A DNA stretch of 64,000 bases from Cardinalis cardinalis (taxonomy: Eukaryota > Chordata > Aves > Passeriformes > Cardinalidae), in assembly GCA_014549065.1 (NCBI GenBank), contig JACDOX010000085.1, forward strand, positions 2,548,857-2,612,856, read 5' to 3'. The notes beneath the pieces were generated by a model, which saw only the letters and a list, made by a program, of their open reading frames with translations, was not told the origin of the DNA and ran no database searches. This document shows, one piece after another, positions 24,401 through 37,954 of the stretch. Every line of letters starts with the position of its first letter. The stretch's first letter is position 1. The translations under genes and the position numbers were made by a program.

Positions 24401-27400
24401 CTGTGGCAGCATCTCTGCCATGGTGCAGGGCCTTAGGATGGGTCTCTAAATGNACAAGAAGTGGTGGCTGTGGCTGAATCAGAATCAGGCCAATGTTTTT
24501 TGTCACTGCAAAATTGATATCACTGCCTTATATCCCAGCACACATCTGCTGGGGGTTCCCTCTGTCCAAACCCCTTTCCTGGCCCTGGTGCCACAGTGCC
24601 TGGGAAAGGGGGTGCAGGAACATTAAATGCCTTGTTCAGAGTCCTGCAGGACAGGTTTGAGCTCCAGACTGCCCCATCAGCCTGGGCAATCCCCCTTCAC
24701 TGGGCTGGGCTTTATTTAGCACCATCCAGCCATTCTCAGCCTCACAGACACAGAGCCAGGCATGCATGGCAAGGAAATGACTGTGCAGGGCAGGCAGGGG
24801 GCTGGCACTAACAGACATTTGAACCACAAAACCAAAACTAAATTAAAATTAAAGCTCCCTTATTAAACTTCTAATTGTAGTGTGATGCTGTGCAATCATT
24901 TTTAAACCACTGGCACCTTTTTTTTTATGTGACAAAAGGAGAGGAAAATATGGGCTGAATCCAAACCTTTGCTTGGCTTTATTATCTGCAATTCCTTTTT
25001 TAGCATTCTGAGCATTTAACCTTGAAAAATGGTGTTGTGTTGCTGCTGTGTTTTCTGATTGTTAGTCTCAAGGCATCTCGGTGGCATCTTTATAAATCTG
25101 CTGGAGCTGGTAGAGATTTCTTGTGNTCCAGAGCTGAGAACTGAAAAACCCAGATCACTTTTAGCTGTCAGGCAATTAATGTAATCCAAAGGAAATGAAA
25201 GGTATGTGCAAGTGGGACTGCTTTTAATAACACAGGGTTCCNGACTCATGCTTCTAGGGGAACAAGGAAAAACATCAATAAAAGAAAGCATAGACAGGGT
25301 GATGGAAAAGATCCAGAGGCTCTGAATGCCATTTCATTGCAGATTATGGGACAATATTGAGAGAGAAAACACTATAAATGTATTTATTGATATCCTGTTT
25401 CAAGCAACAGCCATATTAGAGTTACACAGGGCTGCATCATCTCACACCATCACTTTCTAACTCTTCCTCTTTTGGGTCATTCCATTTTTTTTTAAGTAAA
25501 CCCAAGCACAGGAAAGAAGTATCTGTGTTTAGAGATACAGGGCCAGTGCTGATGGCTCTTCTCAGCCAAAAGACAAGGGGCAGAGGGAGCTGAACTGCTG
25601 AGATGCAAAGGTAGTAAGGCACAGGATCAACACACTTTGTANGTGAGCCAGGATCTGGGACAAGCTGCAGGCTCCTTGTGGGCACAGGGCTGCTGCTCCA
25701 GCCTGGAGGCCAGGGCAGGGATCTCAGCCTCCACCCAAGTGGTGCTGCCATCAACAACCTCCCAGCAGCTACCCAGGGAGGGGGCAAGTGCTGGACACTT
25801 CAAAACTGAAACCAAAGGTCAGGGATATGNCAATCTAAGAGCAGCTCAGGAATTTGGCAATCTAACTAGCAGCCTTTTTTATTTGGTCAATAAGCACTGC
25901 CAGGGCCACAGAGACATGCAAAAGGAGTGAGTTCAAAAGCCTGGCTGGGGCAGGGCTGGAGGTGAGCTCCTCCAAGGAGCAAGGGAGGTTCTGTGAGCTC
26001 CTCCAAGGCCCCCTGGCCCAGCTGGGGATGTTCCTGCTTTAGCAAAACAGGGGCAAAACCTGGTGGGACACCAGGAGAGAATCTTCTAAGCTCAACAGTG
26101 CCCCTGAGCAGAGCTGGGAGAGCATCAGGGCCTGTGGCTAACAGACACAGCCCCTCTTCTGTGGATTTTCCATGCCCTTCACCCCCCAGAGCCTGGACAA
26201 CGTTTCCCTGCCCAGTCCTGCCCTAAGCACTGTACAAGAAACCTCTGGGGCATCTCTGCAAGCCCAGAGCCACAGCATCTGCATCTCCTGGGTAGTTCAG
26301 CTTGTATCTAACCCTCCTTTCCTCCTCTGCAGTCAGGAAGAACACTCTGTACTAGGATGGCAGGATCAGGCCCTTCTATGGTACTGCCAATANAGAATAA
26401 TTAAAGCAAACTAAATGAATAATTCCAGCAGATGAAAATTAACTCAGCCACATAGGCAGATAAAAGCATCTCCTGTTATTTGAAGTGTCTGTGGAGCTGC
26501 ACCTTTAAACACCATGGCAACCAATACCATTACTGAGTTCTTTTTTAGATCTCATTTAAAATGTAGGAAAATTGATGCTTTATTCACTCTGGNTTTTATT
26601 TTTTTTTTAATGAAAAAAAAAATTGATTTGGGTATGGTCCTGCTTTTAACAGCTAAATCCCTTTTTCTTGTAGCAGCTGTCCTCACCCTTCTGCACACAG
26701 CTTTTCCTTCCCTAGCTCCCTGCAGGGTGACCATTTAACCAGCCCCAAACATTCCTCCCCAAGAAGCCCTCATTGATCTCTTTTCTGCTCTTTACCATGT
26801 CCTTTCCCAGTTCCAAAGGCTGCACTAAAAGCAAAGTTAGAACATTTTCATCTTGGCACCTGATTCTCTCAAGAGCCCACAAATGCTACGTGGGTTTAAT
26901 CTACAAAACAATCCCTCATTAGTCCTGGGTGCTGANTTGGAGCAAGCATTCCCCTGGCTGGGAAAGGGCAGTGCTGTGCCCCCTGCTCACCCTGCAGAGC
27001 GAGGGGGGCCCTGCTTGGCACAATCCCACACAGCTCACTGGGGATCTGCTCTGCCTGGTTTGTGTGTGTGAGCTGTGGTCAGCCACTCCCTTTCAAACAC
27101 CACTGCAGGCAGCAGCAAATACAAATCTGGATTTTTCTCCCAGAAAACCTAGCTTTAAGCACAGGAAGGCTGGAAACAGGAATTGCTGTATGGGATTGAT
27201 TCACCAGCCAAGTCAAGCATTTGCTGACCAGTCCCAGACACCTTGGGAAGAGCTGATAGTTAACAGCCAGTGATGAGAACACACAAGCTGCCTCTCCATC
27301 ATACTCTGCTGTCCCTGCCTGACCATGGCTGCTCTGGAAGTGTCTACAAGGAGTAAAAGGTGCATGAGAGCTGCCAAAAACCAGACCAAGCCTCTGGCTT

Positions 27401-30400
27401 GCCCAGATCCAGCCACAGGACAGCAGGCAGCTCCAGGACAGGCTGCAGCAGGACACAGGAGTTCCTGTTCTCATTCCAAAAAAGCTTCACCTGAGCCACC
27501 AGTAAAGTTTCATTCACAGCCTGAAGGACAGCACACGAGGTNCCTTCCATCAGCCTTCAGGATGTTTTTGCTAGTGCAATTACAAGTTCAATCCCTTTTC
27601 ATTCTTCCTGTGTCTTGGCTGCAGTGCTGCTGCTCCAGAACTTAACCCTGCTGTTCCCACTCTGCNTGCTGTCATTGCCTAACAGTTCACATCCTGCTGA
27701 AAAGACCAGGAGGCTGCTGCAGCTCTGAAACATGCAGGAGGCACTTCATACCAGAGTCAAATATAAAAGCCCCTTAGGTCCAGCTACAAGCTACAACAGA
27801 GGCATCACACTTTTGAGTCAAACTGTTCATTAAAGAAATTACTTGTTCAAGAAATTTAGCCCTTCTTCAGCTCATTAACTGTTCCTCCAAAAACAGATTA
27901 ATTTTTACATGTTTGTTCATTACTAACAGCTGCTTAATATATTCAAGAGTGTAGACAACTCCCAAGGTGGATATAAAGAGAACCTGAGCCTTTGGTGTGT
28001 TTGCTGCTCTGAGTTTACCTCTGTGTGCCAGTGGCTACTGGGTGTCAATTCCCCCAGCTGAATGGAACACTTCTGATTCATCCTAAAATCATTTTTGATT
28101 ATTCTTTATACATATTCTGTTTTGCCAGACCCACAGAAAGAGTCTGTCTTTCCTTGAAAAATTACCTAAATTAAACTTAAGCAATAGAGGTGTCCCTGAA
28201 CAGTAAAATGGAAGGTGAACAAGCAAGTTACAGCAGAGCTTATACAGATCCATTTTCTCCTCAAGAAAGTTTTAAAACTGCTGCATACTCTGTTATTTGC
28301 ACTTTTCTACTCACTGAACATAAAAGTAATGACATNTTCTATTCAATTCTGCACACTCCGAGTTAAAGCAGCAATGGCCAGCTCTGAGCTTTCAGCTCAG
28401 GAGAGTAAAGTCACTCTTTGCCAACCCAGGCAGAGTGACAGAAATGTTCAGGGNTGCAGTTTGCACTTTCTGGGCTGCCTGTCCTGCTGGCAGAGAATGC
28501 ACCTCTCTCACCCAGCTGGGAGTGCTGCTGCCAAGCTCAGGTACNGATAGAATGTTTTCCCACCACTGCAAATATTTCCCAGGAAACACCACACTGCTGC
28601 AGTGAATGCTTGATCAGCCAGGATCAGAATATTGGGAACAAAATTCAAATCAACACCACTTAAGAATTTCTCTTGCCTTCAGCTTCCAGGAAATCTGGTT
28701 CTACTGCATGGCTGGAAGAGGAGCCCAGCGCTTCGCACAGCTCCATTCTAAGATCAGCAAAGAGAGCAGGGTGAGAGNTAAGGGTTTGCTTTGAATGGTC
28801 GAGTTTTTGACGTTTATTACCAGTGATCAACAGGCTGTTGCATTGGTGTAAGCTANGCTAAACACAGGCAAGGAGAAACAACTTCATCTTTGCTGCTGNA
28901 GAACGTGGCCAGCCCGCCTGGGCTCACCCCACAGCCGCCTGCCCGCTGATGGCACTGCTGACACGGAGCTGGACCAACGTCCCCAGCTGCCCTGACTGTC
29001 ATTTACAGAACCAGTAACATTTTTCCACTAACAGCTTGTTTACCAGATGAGCTATTGCACCCATCTACCAGCAACATTTCAGATTCCTTGTCAGCAATTT
29101 TTTTTTTAATTTCGTTTGACTGAGTGACCTAAAGCATGTTTGCCACCACAAAATGTGCACATGGATGCATTGTTAGAAAAGATTCTAAAGAATTGGGGAA
29201 AATGAAATATTGTGCTATAAGCCAAAATGCAATCTTCACAGAGCTTCTTATTAAAATCTGAGAAGCAGCTTTTTCAGTACTCTTCCTTCTACTGATATAT
29301 GGAGAAGTGCCCAGGATAGCAAATTAATTCCCCTNGGTCGTTTTTATCAAACAAGATACATTGCATTTACATCTGTGGTGTTGTGTGCACCTATGAACAT
29401 TTGGCCAAATTTTGCCCTGAAATAAATATGTCATTACAACTAAAAATCATCAAGCCTGCCTGTCCAGAAAGGAAATTGTCCTTTTGTCCTTAAGGACACA
29501 TTTTGTTAGAAAGTCACATGCCTTCATGGAGCTGTCTTTGACCCCTACATGGGGGAAATAGGAAAAAAAACCCAACTTTTGCTGACCTCTGTATACACCT
29601 GGCCAAACACTAAGATGTCTGATAGATCAATACCTGTTTACATTGAAACAAACCATGATATCTCCTGGATTTTCTTTCCTGAAGAGAAAATAATTTTTGA
29701 CTAAAATAAAATTTTTCCTCNAAATTTATTTGTATTTTGTGGAAGCAGGAGCAAGGAGGTTGCTTGGGCATTTAGTTTGAGGATTTTGGATTTGGAATTT
29801 ACAGGAAAGTTCTACCAAATGAATTCCCATTACAAAAGCAGTACAAATGAATANACAAAAGCCACAAAACACAGTAACACAGCCCTCACTCAGCTGATCC
29901 AAAGTAACTTCCTATAAAACCCACACACTGTCTTGCATAGGTGAAAAAGATCAGTTTAAGTCAAGTCAGCCTCATCACAACTTGCTGACAGCTCTAATGT
30001 GCTGTACATATGTTTTGTAGCACAGAAACTCAAACATTGCTGATGTGTCCACGCTACATGTGCCACAGCAACACACAAGTCAATCATCCAGAGTCACTTT
30101 TGCCATCACAAACAAATCAGATGAAGTTTCATGGCAAAGATATTTCTATAATAAATGACACCCACAGAACACAAAATATTCCATCCTTTGTGTACAGACT
30201 TAAGCTCTGCAGGTGTCCCTGATGAATTTCACAACTGCACTTAAACTGAGCAGAAAAGTTCTCATAACCAATGAAGATTTGCATGCCCACAAAACACAAA
30301 TCAAGTGAGGTAAGACAGTGCTGAGATTTCATAAGGGCACAGTGGGATACATAAAAAGTTCTCTGCTTTCCCCCAGTCCTTGCTAATATCTACTTCCACA

Positions 30401-30830
30401 GTAACTCCTTACTCTCTCTCAATTTTTCACAAAATAAACGTGGTTTAAGGAATTTCCAACATATAAATTGTAAGAGGAAATCTTGGACATGCCTCTGAGG
30501 TACTGTTTGGCCCTGCTGGCTCCATTATTTCTCCAGAAGAAGCTTATTTATTGTAAAAAGGCTTCATTATGCCAAGATGCCTCACCCTTCCTGGGATGCT
30601 GGTGATACAATGGCACAGAATGTGACTTGATGGCATCAGCCACAACAGGAAAAAAGACCTTTCCTGATTTCCTTTTGGGCTCCAAAACAAGCAGGTCTGG
30701 CTGTCAGAAATGCTGCATTAGGCAGCTCCCAGCCTTCAGGCACACACTCAGAGGAGGGAAGGAGGCAGAGGGAGGCTTGGAGCCACAACTGGGAAACAAA
30801 CCACCAGCATCTGCCAGGCTGGGCAGAGAA
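21500..30830. other. Non-coding unique sequence, no gene recognised
   Basis: About 9.3 kb without a supported gene. It includes a short CA microsatellite near 22683-22700, a 16-base direct repeat (GTGAGCTCCTCCAAGG at 25962 and 25993), and several T-rich or A-rich runs. Short open frames occur on both strands with no consistent splice pattern. A minus-strand open stretch at 25016-25140 was examined and not accepted. Confidence 0.55.
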
Positions 30831-31503
30831 NNNNNNNNNNNNNNNNNNNNNNNNNNNNNNNNNNNNNNNNNNNNNNNNNNNNNNNNNNNNNNNNNNNNNN
30901 NNNNNNNNNNNNNNNNNNNNNNNNNNNNNNNNNNNNNNNNNNNNNNNNNNNNNNNNNNNNNNNNNNNNNNNNNNNNNNNNNNNNNNNNNNNNNNNNNNNN
31001 NNNNNNNNNNNNNNNNNNNNNNNNNNNNNNNNNNNNNNNNNNNNNNNNNNNNNNNNNNNNNNNNNNNNNNNNNNNNNNNNNNNNNNNNNNNNNNNNNNNN
31101 NNNNNNNNNNNNNNNNNNNNNNNNNNNNNNNNNNNNNNNNNNNNNNNNNNNNNNNNNNNNNNNNNNNNNNNNNNNNNNNNNNNNNNNNNNNNNNNNNNNN
31201 NNNNNNNNNNNNNNNNNNNNNNNNNNNNNNNNNNNNNNNNNNNNNNNNNNNNNNNNNNNNNNNNNNNNNNNNNNNNNNNNNNNNNNNNNNNNNNNNNNNN
31301 NNNNNNNNNNNNNNNNNNNNNNNNNNNNNNNNNNNNNNNNNNNNNNNNNNNNNNNNNNNNNNNNNNNNNNNNNNNNNNNNNNNNNNNNNNNNNNNNNNNN
31401 NNNNNNNNNNNNNNNNNNNNNNNNNNNNNNNNNNNNNNNNNNNNNNNNNNNNNNNNNNNNNNNNNNNNNNNNNNNNNNNNNNNNNNNNNNNNNNNNNNNN
31501 NNN
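30831..31503. other. Assembly gap (673 N)
   Basis: Continuous run of 673 N. The left flank is GC-richer than its surroundings (CTGCCAGGCTGGGCAG) and so is the right flank, as often seen where GC-rich sequence failed to assemble. No repeat unit is clearly shared by the two flanks. Confidence 0.99.
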
Positions 31504-34500
31504 CCAGGGTGGCCCAGGGCCTTGGTGCCAGCAGCATGTCAGGTAATTTTCCTGCCTACTTCTTACATTTCCCCATCTTCTGTTCTTTTTTCTCCCCCTT
31601 TTAAATCATTCTCTCAGCTTTCTGCTGCACCATCCTCACAAACAGCCCTGAGGAAAGGATCTCTTTGCAATGGGATTTTCTGCCCTGACAGCTCACTATA
31701 AAGTTCCACATCAGCCTGGCTCCATCGTGCCTGTGCCACTTCACATCACAGCTTAAACAATAGGAATAAATCAAGTAAATGAAAATATGCATCCTGAAGG
31801 CCTAATGCAAGTGATTTCATCCATTTTAAGAGTCACCAGCAATGATTTACCTTAGAACCTTGCTTCTGCCTTGAGGGTGCCTCTGAAGTACCCTGTGACT
31901 AATGCCCCTATTTTTAGTTTTGTAGCAAAAGCCAAGGAGAAATTAAAGAAATAAAATGGAAAAAATAATGAGAGCTCATTTCAGCTTATAATGGTGTTTT
32001 CTCAGGTGACTAAACATTCATTTGACTTTTGGTAGTGTTGAATTTGTTCTCCATTAGGGCATGATTTGGAAGCTAGCTTGACCTCTGAAGTGTAGAGCTT
32101 TCCTTTATCTTTATTGCTGGCTCCAGTTATTTATCAGGTCAGTGTGCCTGCCCAGGTTCCAGGAAAACAGAGCAAAGAAATGAAATCAGCACCAAAGACA
32201 AACACAGTTGGAGAAGCTGGCTGTGGACTCAGATGAGCCATTCCTTTCAGACTGTCACTAGCCTCAATACAAGATGAGATGCCTGTCAGAGACCAGCATC
32301 TGTCATCTAAAGATTCATTTCACTGAATTATGGGAATAAGAAAAAGCTTTTTTTTTTTTAATAGAAGAATCTAATCTGGAAGCATTTACAATATGCTTTG
32401 CACATACTTGCTGCTTTTTACATGGTCCTACTTCCATAGNAGTCTTTAGAAAAATCTAGCAAACCCTAGGATACATATTTTTAGGAACNAAGATCGCTGT
32501 GAAAACCACATTTATTAATAAATTTCATGTAGAAGAAACAAATGTTCTTCTTGAAATGCAAAGTCAACTCATACTCTGAAGGTGGACAGCTTATTCTGTC
32601 TCTTCATCTGTGAAAGAGAAAAAGAATCTGATTTCAGATTCTCTGTGAGAAAATGACAGATTTTTCTGATTCAGATCAAAATATTTCTGTATCTGCCCAG
32701 CAGGTCTGAGGCCCCACGTTGGGAATTGGCTGCATTAAGGTTTNAACACAGCTTTTCTCCCAGCCCTGCTCACACTCCCCTTGCCCCAGCCCTGCTGCAG
32801 GCTCCCGGGGAGTCTGAACCACCCATGGGGGATAAGAGATTTTGCTAAGTAGAGCATTGCTAACTTATTTAGCAAAAAGTCATCCAGGACAAAGACCTTG
32901 CTCGAGCCTGTTTTGCTGAGAGTTTGTGTTATGAGGGGAGAGCCTGAAGTGGGTTGGAAAGCTATTAGTAATCCTGCCTTGTCCCCTGAGAAACACTAAG
33001 CCAGATTCAACAGGACTAAGAAGCTCTGTGATCCAAACAAAAATGGTTTCCAGTTGCAAGAAAAAAAAAAAAGGAGCAGAGCCCAAGCTGGCTCTGTCAG
33101 TGGGAAGTGCTCCATTTAGCAAATTCAGTTCTTAGAAATGCAAAATGCAAAGTATAATGCTCCCTGTTGGATAAACAGCACAACTGGCTACGTTTAGCCA
33201 GCCTATATGAAAAGTGACATTTTTTCCCAGGAATATCTCTTGTAAAATTAAGGATTTTTGGTGGTTGTTTTTTCACAGATCGCAACAGGAATTTCTGCAC
33301 TAGTGAAAGGTGCCAAAAGCAGCTGCAGATAGTCAAATCCAATTTATTCCTCAGCATGAGCAGAGCAGCAGCAATGCAAGCCTCTGCAAACATGCTTTGA
33401 AAACGTCCTTGAAAGAGCCATTCCCAGAGGTGGCCAGGGAGCTGCAAGTCCCAGCTCCACAAACATCTGCCTCTCGCAGGGTTTTGCCCACAAGAGTGTC
33501 ACACACAGCCTCTGCAGGACACAGGTGGGAGGGAATTCCTCACCGGGAACAGGGGGAGGGTACAGCAGATTTCACCTAAAATCTGGGAACAAAGNAAGGT
33601 GTTTTTCAGGCTCTATCCATCCAAACCTGCATGANAAGGTCTCATGCAAGCCAGGCACTGCTGGTGGACCAAGGATCTGAGATGGCACCAGGGCAGCAGG
33701 GCAACAAGCTGCTCCTCACCCCCTGCCACCCTCACTCACCTGGGGGGGAAGGAAAAAAGAGGCTTTGAGTGTGAAAGGTAGAAAATGAAGAACCATCTCC
33801 ACTAACTGAGAATAGACTGTGTAAGGAATGGTTTCTGGGTGGCTCTGCCTCTCTCAGTACACATTATTCACCTGCTGGCCCTGCTGCTCAGGCTCAGTGC
33901 TTCATTCAGGTGTAGTGTTTTCCTCAATTTTTGTGGGTTTTTTGAGAAGATTCTTCCCTATCAAACTTCTAACTCCACNCTGCCCCATCCTCAGCAAATC
34001 CCAGCTCTGTCCTTTGTTCCAGCACCACGAGCAGCAAAGGAAGGATGGCACTGACTCTGTGGTGTCCCTGTGCCCCAAAGAGCCCCAGCTGTGCTGTGAT
34101 TGATGGTGACACAGCCCCTTGGGCAGGGCTGCACAGGAGCACAGGGGGCTGTGATTAATGCTGAAAGGACAAGGGGGATCAACCTAAATGCTGCACCAAG
34201 GGCCNATACACGACAGATCTCTGCTTGAGGTTCCCAATTAGATAGAAGAGAAATTAATTTTCTCAGAAACGTCCTCTTTGGGATGACAGGAATTACTATA
34301 ATGGCTATTTCAGCCTCCTTTCCAGAGCAGCACAGCAGTCCACAGAGCAGTAAATGAGAAGCAGAGGGTAAGACACCCTGCTTCAAGGGCAGACTGGAAG
34401 AGATCAGGACCTCAGCAAATCCTGCAACAGCAGGATTCACTTTTTTAATCCCTTTCAGAGAGCTGAGGATTCCTCCCATCAAGAATTCCTTTCTATGAAA

Positions 34501-37129
34501 ACATTAATTTCTTGTCTTTAAAAAAAAAATTAGTCTGTGAAGGCAGCTATNCTGCTTTGGGTAGGATTTCAGCTTTTGATAGCTGCTCCTTCCACTTATT
34601 TAACAATGTAAATTATAGTCACAGTGCCATGTCTTCATTCCACCAGTCAAAGGATTTTGCCTCCCACAATGAATTAGAAAATGCACATTAGGAAAAAGCT
34701 GGCAGACAGATTATTGTGATTATCTTAACAGCAGGTATTTAAAGCTCATTGTCACTAAAGCTCCTTGCCAATGCCCAGATTCTTTGCCACAGTGGAAGGT
34801 CTGTGCTGCTGGGATGCTGCCCTNACAGACATCACCTCCACTGGAGCTGCTCCTTGCTTGGACTCGGTGAGAGCAGCTCAGCAAGGCTGAAGCAGTGCCA
34901 CGGTGACATGGGCTGCTCACAGGGGAGACGTGACCTGCCATCTGCTCATCCTGCACTTTATGGTCTTCAAATTGCACTGTAAGAATTTCCTGGCTGTCAT
35001 CCTGGAAGGAGATGCAAGCAGTGTGAGTGCAGCCAGCCAGCAAGGCAGAGGTGAGCAGAGCTTTCAGGCATTAAAGAGGAGAATTGTTCAAGCATCAGGN
35101 GCTGGAAAGATTCTCTCATCCTACACATGGATAAAATGAGAGGAAAGGAATTATTTTCTGGCCTCCAGCTTTCTCCTCAACATTTGTTCACTTTGNACCA
35201 TGTGAGGTGTTTCTGAAGAGGACACTCAGTGGACAGGGACTGCTCTGGATCCAGCCCAGGAAAAGCACAGTGACAGAGTGAAATGACTTGAAAAGNGTTG
35301 AAATAAACAATTTCCCATCACTCAAATATCTGGGGCTTTAAAACTCTGAAGNTGTACAGCATATAACAAAGTACAAGGTAGTTAATGGCCAGCTTGGATC
35401 ACAGGAATATCACCTTGCACCTGAGGTTTTGAGTAAGAAAGCGGCACCGCAGCACATCTCCAGGGAAGGTGACACAGAGGTCCCTCGGGGTGGGGAGGCT
35501 GAGCTGGACAGTGACTGAGGCTGCTGAATACAAACACCAGGCCAGAAAGGCAGTGGGAAGGGCNGGGCATGCAGGACTAATGCAAAGCAAGGGGCAGAGT
35601 CTGCCTCCANACGAGGCTGCTCTGGATGCAGACAGGAGGAGCTCCCAAGGGAGAGGGAGGGTCTGAAAGAGAAAACAGTGCTCAAAGACTGAGCACAGAC
35701 AGACCAGGTTATGGTTTTTTGCCTTCTCTATTATTTTTCCTTATTGAACAGATTAACAGCAATTATTAAAGCTCAAATGCTAAAGGTCAAATTTTTAAAA
35801 AGAAGCAAGAATAAAAAATTAGCCAACTTTCAGGGAAACACAGTGTTATTAACAGTACAGACACAGCAAACACTGGAGCACAGCCCAAGGAAACAGAGGA
35901 TGCTGGCACAGGAGTCGGATCATTTGGGTTTCCTTTAGTTTTTTAATTTCCTCTCCTCTCCAGCAGCAGGCAGGGCTCAGCCTGAGCTCCCTTGGGGCTG
36001 CAGCACCTCACACCAGCCCTGTGCTGTGCTGGGAGGCAGCCAGGTGACAGCAAAGTTGGGTTTTGGGAGGGAGGAAGGGAAGGTGAGAGCTGTGAGGCCA
36101 CAGGTGTGCAGTTCTGGGGCTGGGCTGGATGTCCCCAGGTGCCATTTCCCACAGCAGCCCCCCCAGCCAAGCAGTCCCAATGGCAAATTCTGGCATTGGA
36201 TTCACTCCTGCCAAGGGAGACTCTCATCGCAGTCAAATTAAGAGGAATGCACAGGGAGAGCTCCCAGGTTATTGCAGCTGGGACAGCTCTTTACCTTTCC
36301 TTGCCAGAAGTGTCAACACAAACAGGGTGAGCAATGAACTCAGGAGAGCTGCTGGTATTTGCCAGCTGGCTCCATCAAACTTCATGAGATGTGATAACAG
36401 ACATGCCACACTGCCTCCCATCAGCCAGCTCCTGTCAGCCTCATCNCAGGCAAAAATTATTGCTGTTTTTAAAAATTTATGTATTTATCTATTTGTTTCT
36501 TCCTTTTTGGGAANCCGTCCAAAGAAACTAAAAGCAATTCTCCCTTTTCCCAAGCCCCAGATTAAAAGAGATCAGAGGCACTTGAGAGTGCAGCATGAGA
36601 GGGCTTCAGACATTACAGCACAGGCATCACTTGTCTTGTGTGTGATACACNTTAAAAGTGTGAGGTGAAGGGAGGGTGTGCTATGAGAGAGGCAAGCCAG
36701 TCTGTTCTGGGAGATGCAGCAGTGAGAGAGGGGGGTTTGCAGCACAGAACCCAGGGCAGCCCTTTCTGTCTCCTCAGGGCTATCCACCCCTGGCAGGCTC
36801 TAGGGCATCAGGCCGTACATAAGGGACACGCTGCTTTGTCCCAGGTCACCCTCCCCTGAATGCTTGTCAGGACAGTTGAGTGTGCTCCCATGTTAATGAC
36901 CTTGTGACAGAACCTATTGTTTGAAATAACCCATTATTCCTGCATTCATTAATTTAGACACTTNAGCAGTAAAGGAAATTTACAGTGGGATGTGGCACGA
37001 TATGTTTGTGCTTATATTTACAGAACATGCCATGGTGCATTTTTGTCTACCCAATAAATCACACAAACTGCTGCTGTGTCTCATGTACTCCAATATATTA
37101 AATGCAATAGTCTCTTTTATATTCTTCAG
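31504..37129. other. Non-coding unique sequence, no gene recognised
   Basis: About 5.6 kb with no confirmed gene. It holds a 12-nt poly-A run near 33061 and short frames only. A strong acceptor-like site ends at 36307 and is followed by an open frame, but no clear matching donor was found, so it is not called as an exon. If the 37.13 kb exon is real, part of this interval may be its upstream intron. Confidence 0.5.
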
Positions 37130-37367
37130 CACAGAGGAGGATCTCACACTGGCTATGGAGACTGCTCCTAATGTCATTGAAAGTCAGCAGCCAAAAATCC
37201 CTGAAGTACTGAATGTCACTGGCAATATTATGGTACATGGACAGATGAACAGGATGTCAAGCTCCATGCCTGCTCCAGAAGCTGGAAGAAAAGCACTGTG
37301 TGGAGAACAGAAGCCTGAGCAGGATGGTGGCTGTGCTGCAGAAGGATTCNTGGAGCTGCTCTCATGA
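37130..37367 (+). CDS. Exon-like segment ending in a stop, unidentified
   Basis: A strong splice acceptor (TCTCTTTTATATTCTTCAG) is followed by 79 open codons ending in TGA at 37365-37367. The first base would finish a codon from an upstream exon. The peptide is mixed and protein-like, starting TEEDLTLAMETAPNVIES and running into PEVLNVTGNIMVHGQMNRM; NVT is a possible N-glycosylation sequon. No transmembrane segment or known domain is seen. This could be the last coding exon of a plus-strand gene whose earlier exons lie to the left, but no partner exon and no nearby polyadenylation signal were identified. The frame is also open upstream of the acceptor (from about 36990), which weakens the exon boundary as evidence. 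Confidence 0.3.
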
Positions 37368-37500
37368 TAACTCTTACACCACAAATCCTCATTTCACAGC
37401 CCTGCTAGATAACCTCATTTCCTAAGGGATGATTCCTAGAAAACTCTTATCAGCAGTGCAGAACTGGCTGCTCTGCAAAGCCACAGTGCAGTTCTGAAGT

Positions 37501-37662
37501 CCTGGAGAGCCACTGGCACCCAGGGCACACCAGGCTCACCCAGGAAAGGCAGGGCAGCTCTCCATGGCACACGGGCTCTGTGCTGGTCCCCTGGAGAGCC
37601 ACTGCCAGCCAGGGCACAAAGGCAGTGCTGCTCCCCATGGCACACGGGCTCTGNGCTNGTCC
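37501..37662. repeat. Tandem duplication, ~89-bp unit, 2 copies
   Basis: Two head-to-tail copies begin with CCTGGAGAGCCACTG at 37501 and 37590 and share the segment CCATGGCACACGGGCTCTG near their ends. The second copy is about 16 bases shorter in the middle. Two N bases lie in the second copy (37654 and 37658), perhaps from reads of both copies being merged. Confidence 0.8.
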
Positions 37663-37754
37663 CTGCCCCTTGGAAACACCTGGGGACCTCCACAGAAACC
37701 ACAACTGGAACATCAGCTCTCCCCTTGCAGAGCCCATCAGGGCACTCCCATCAC

Positions 37755-37954
37755 AGGGATGGGGACACCCTTCAGTGCCCGGGGAAGGTGTCTGGAGCCA
37801 GCAGCCCAGGGATGGGGACACCCTTCAGTGCCTGGAGCCAGCAGCCCAGGGGTGGGGACACCCTTCAGTGCCCGGGGAAGGGGTCAGGAGCCAGCAGCCC
37901 AGGGATGGGGACACCCTTCAGTGCCCGGGGAAGGGGTCTGGAGCCAGCAGCAGC
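37755..37954. repeat. 53-bp minisatellite, 4 copies
   Basis: Copies start at 37755, 37808, 37848 and 37901 with AGGGATGGGGACACCCTTCA or a one-base variant. Units are 53 bp, except the second, which is 40 bp because about 13 bases of the CCCGGGGAAGG part are missing. The array is GC-rich with G-runs. Open frames over it exist on both strands but shift between units, so coding is unlikely. It lies only about 90 bp from the 89-bp duplication. Confidence 0.92.

Noticed and set aside
25016..25140. Minus-strand open stretch (FIKMPPRCLETNNQKTQQQH)
   Set aside because: Acceptor is usable but two frames compete, both stop soon, and no partner exon was found.
33700..33740. CCTTCCCCCCCAG|GTGAGTGAG on the minus strand
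   Set aside because: Looks like both an acceptor and a donor, but all three frames after the AG stop within 24 bases and there is no exon before the GT.
36308..36668. Open frame after a strong acceptor (ACCTTTCCTTGCCAG)
   Set aside because: Frame becomes a string of simple AT-rich codons, and neither possible donor (GTATTTGCC or GTGAGCAAT) gives a phase match to the 37.13 kb segment that I could confirm.
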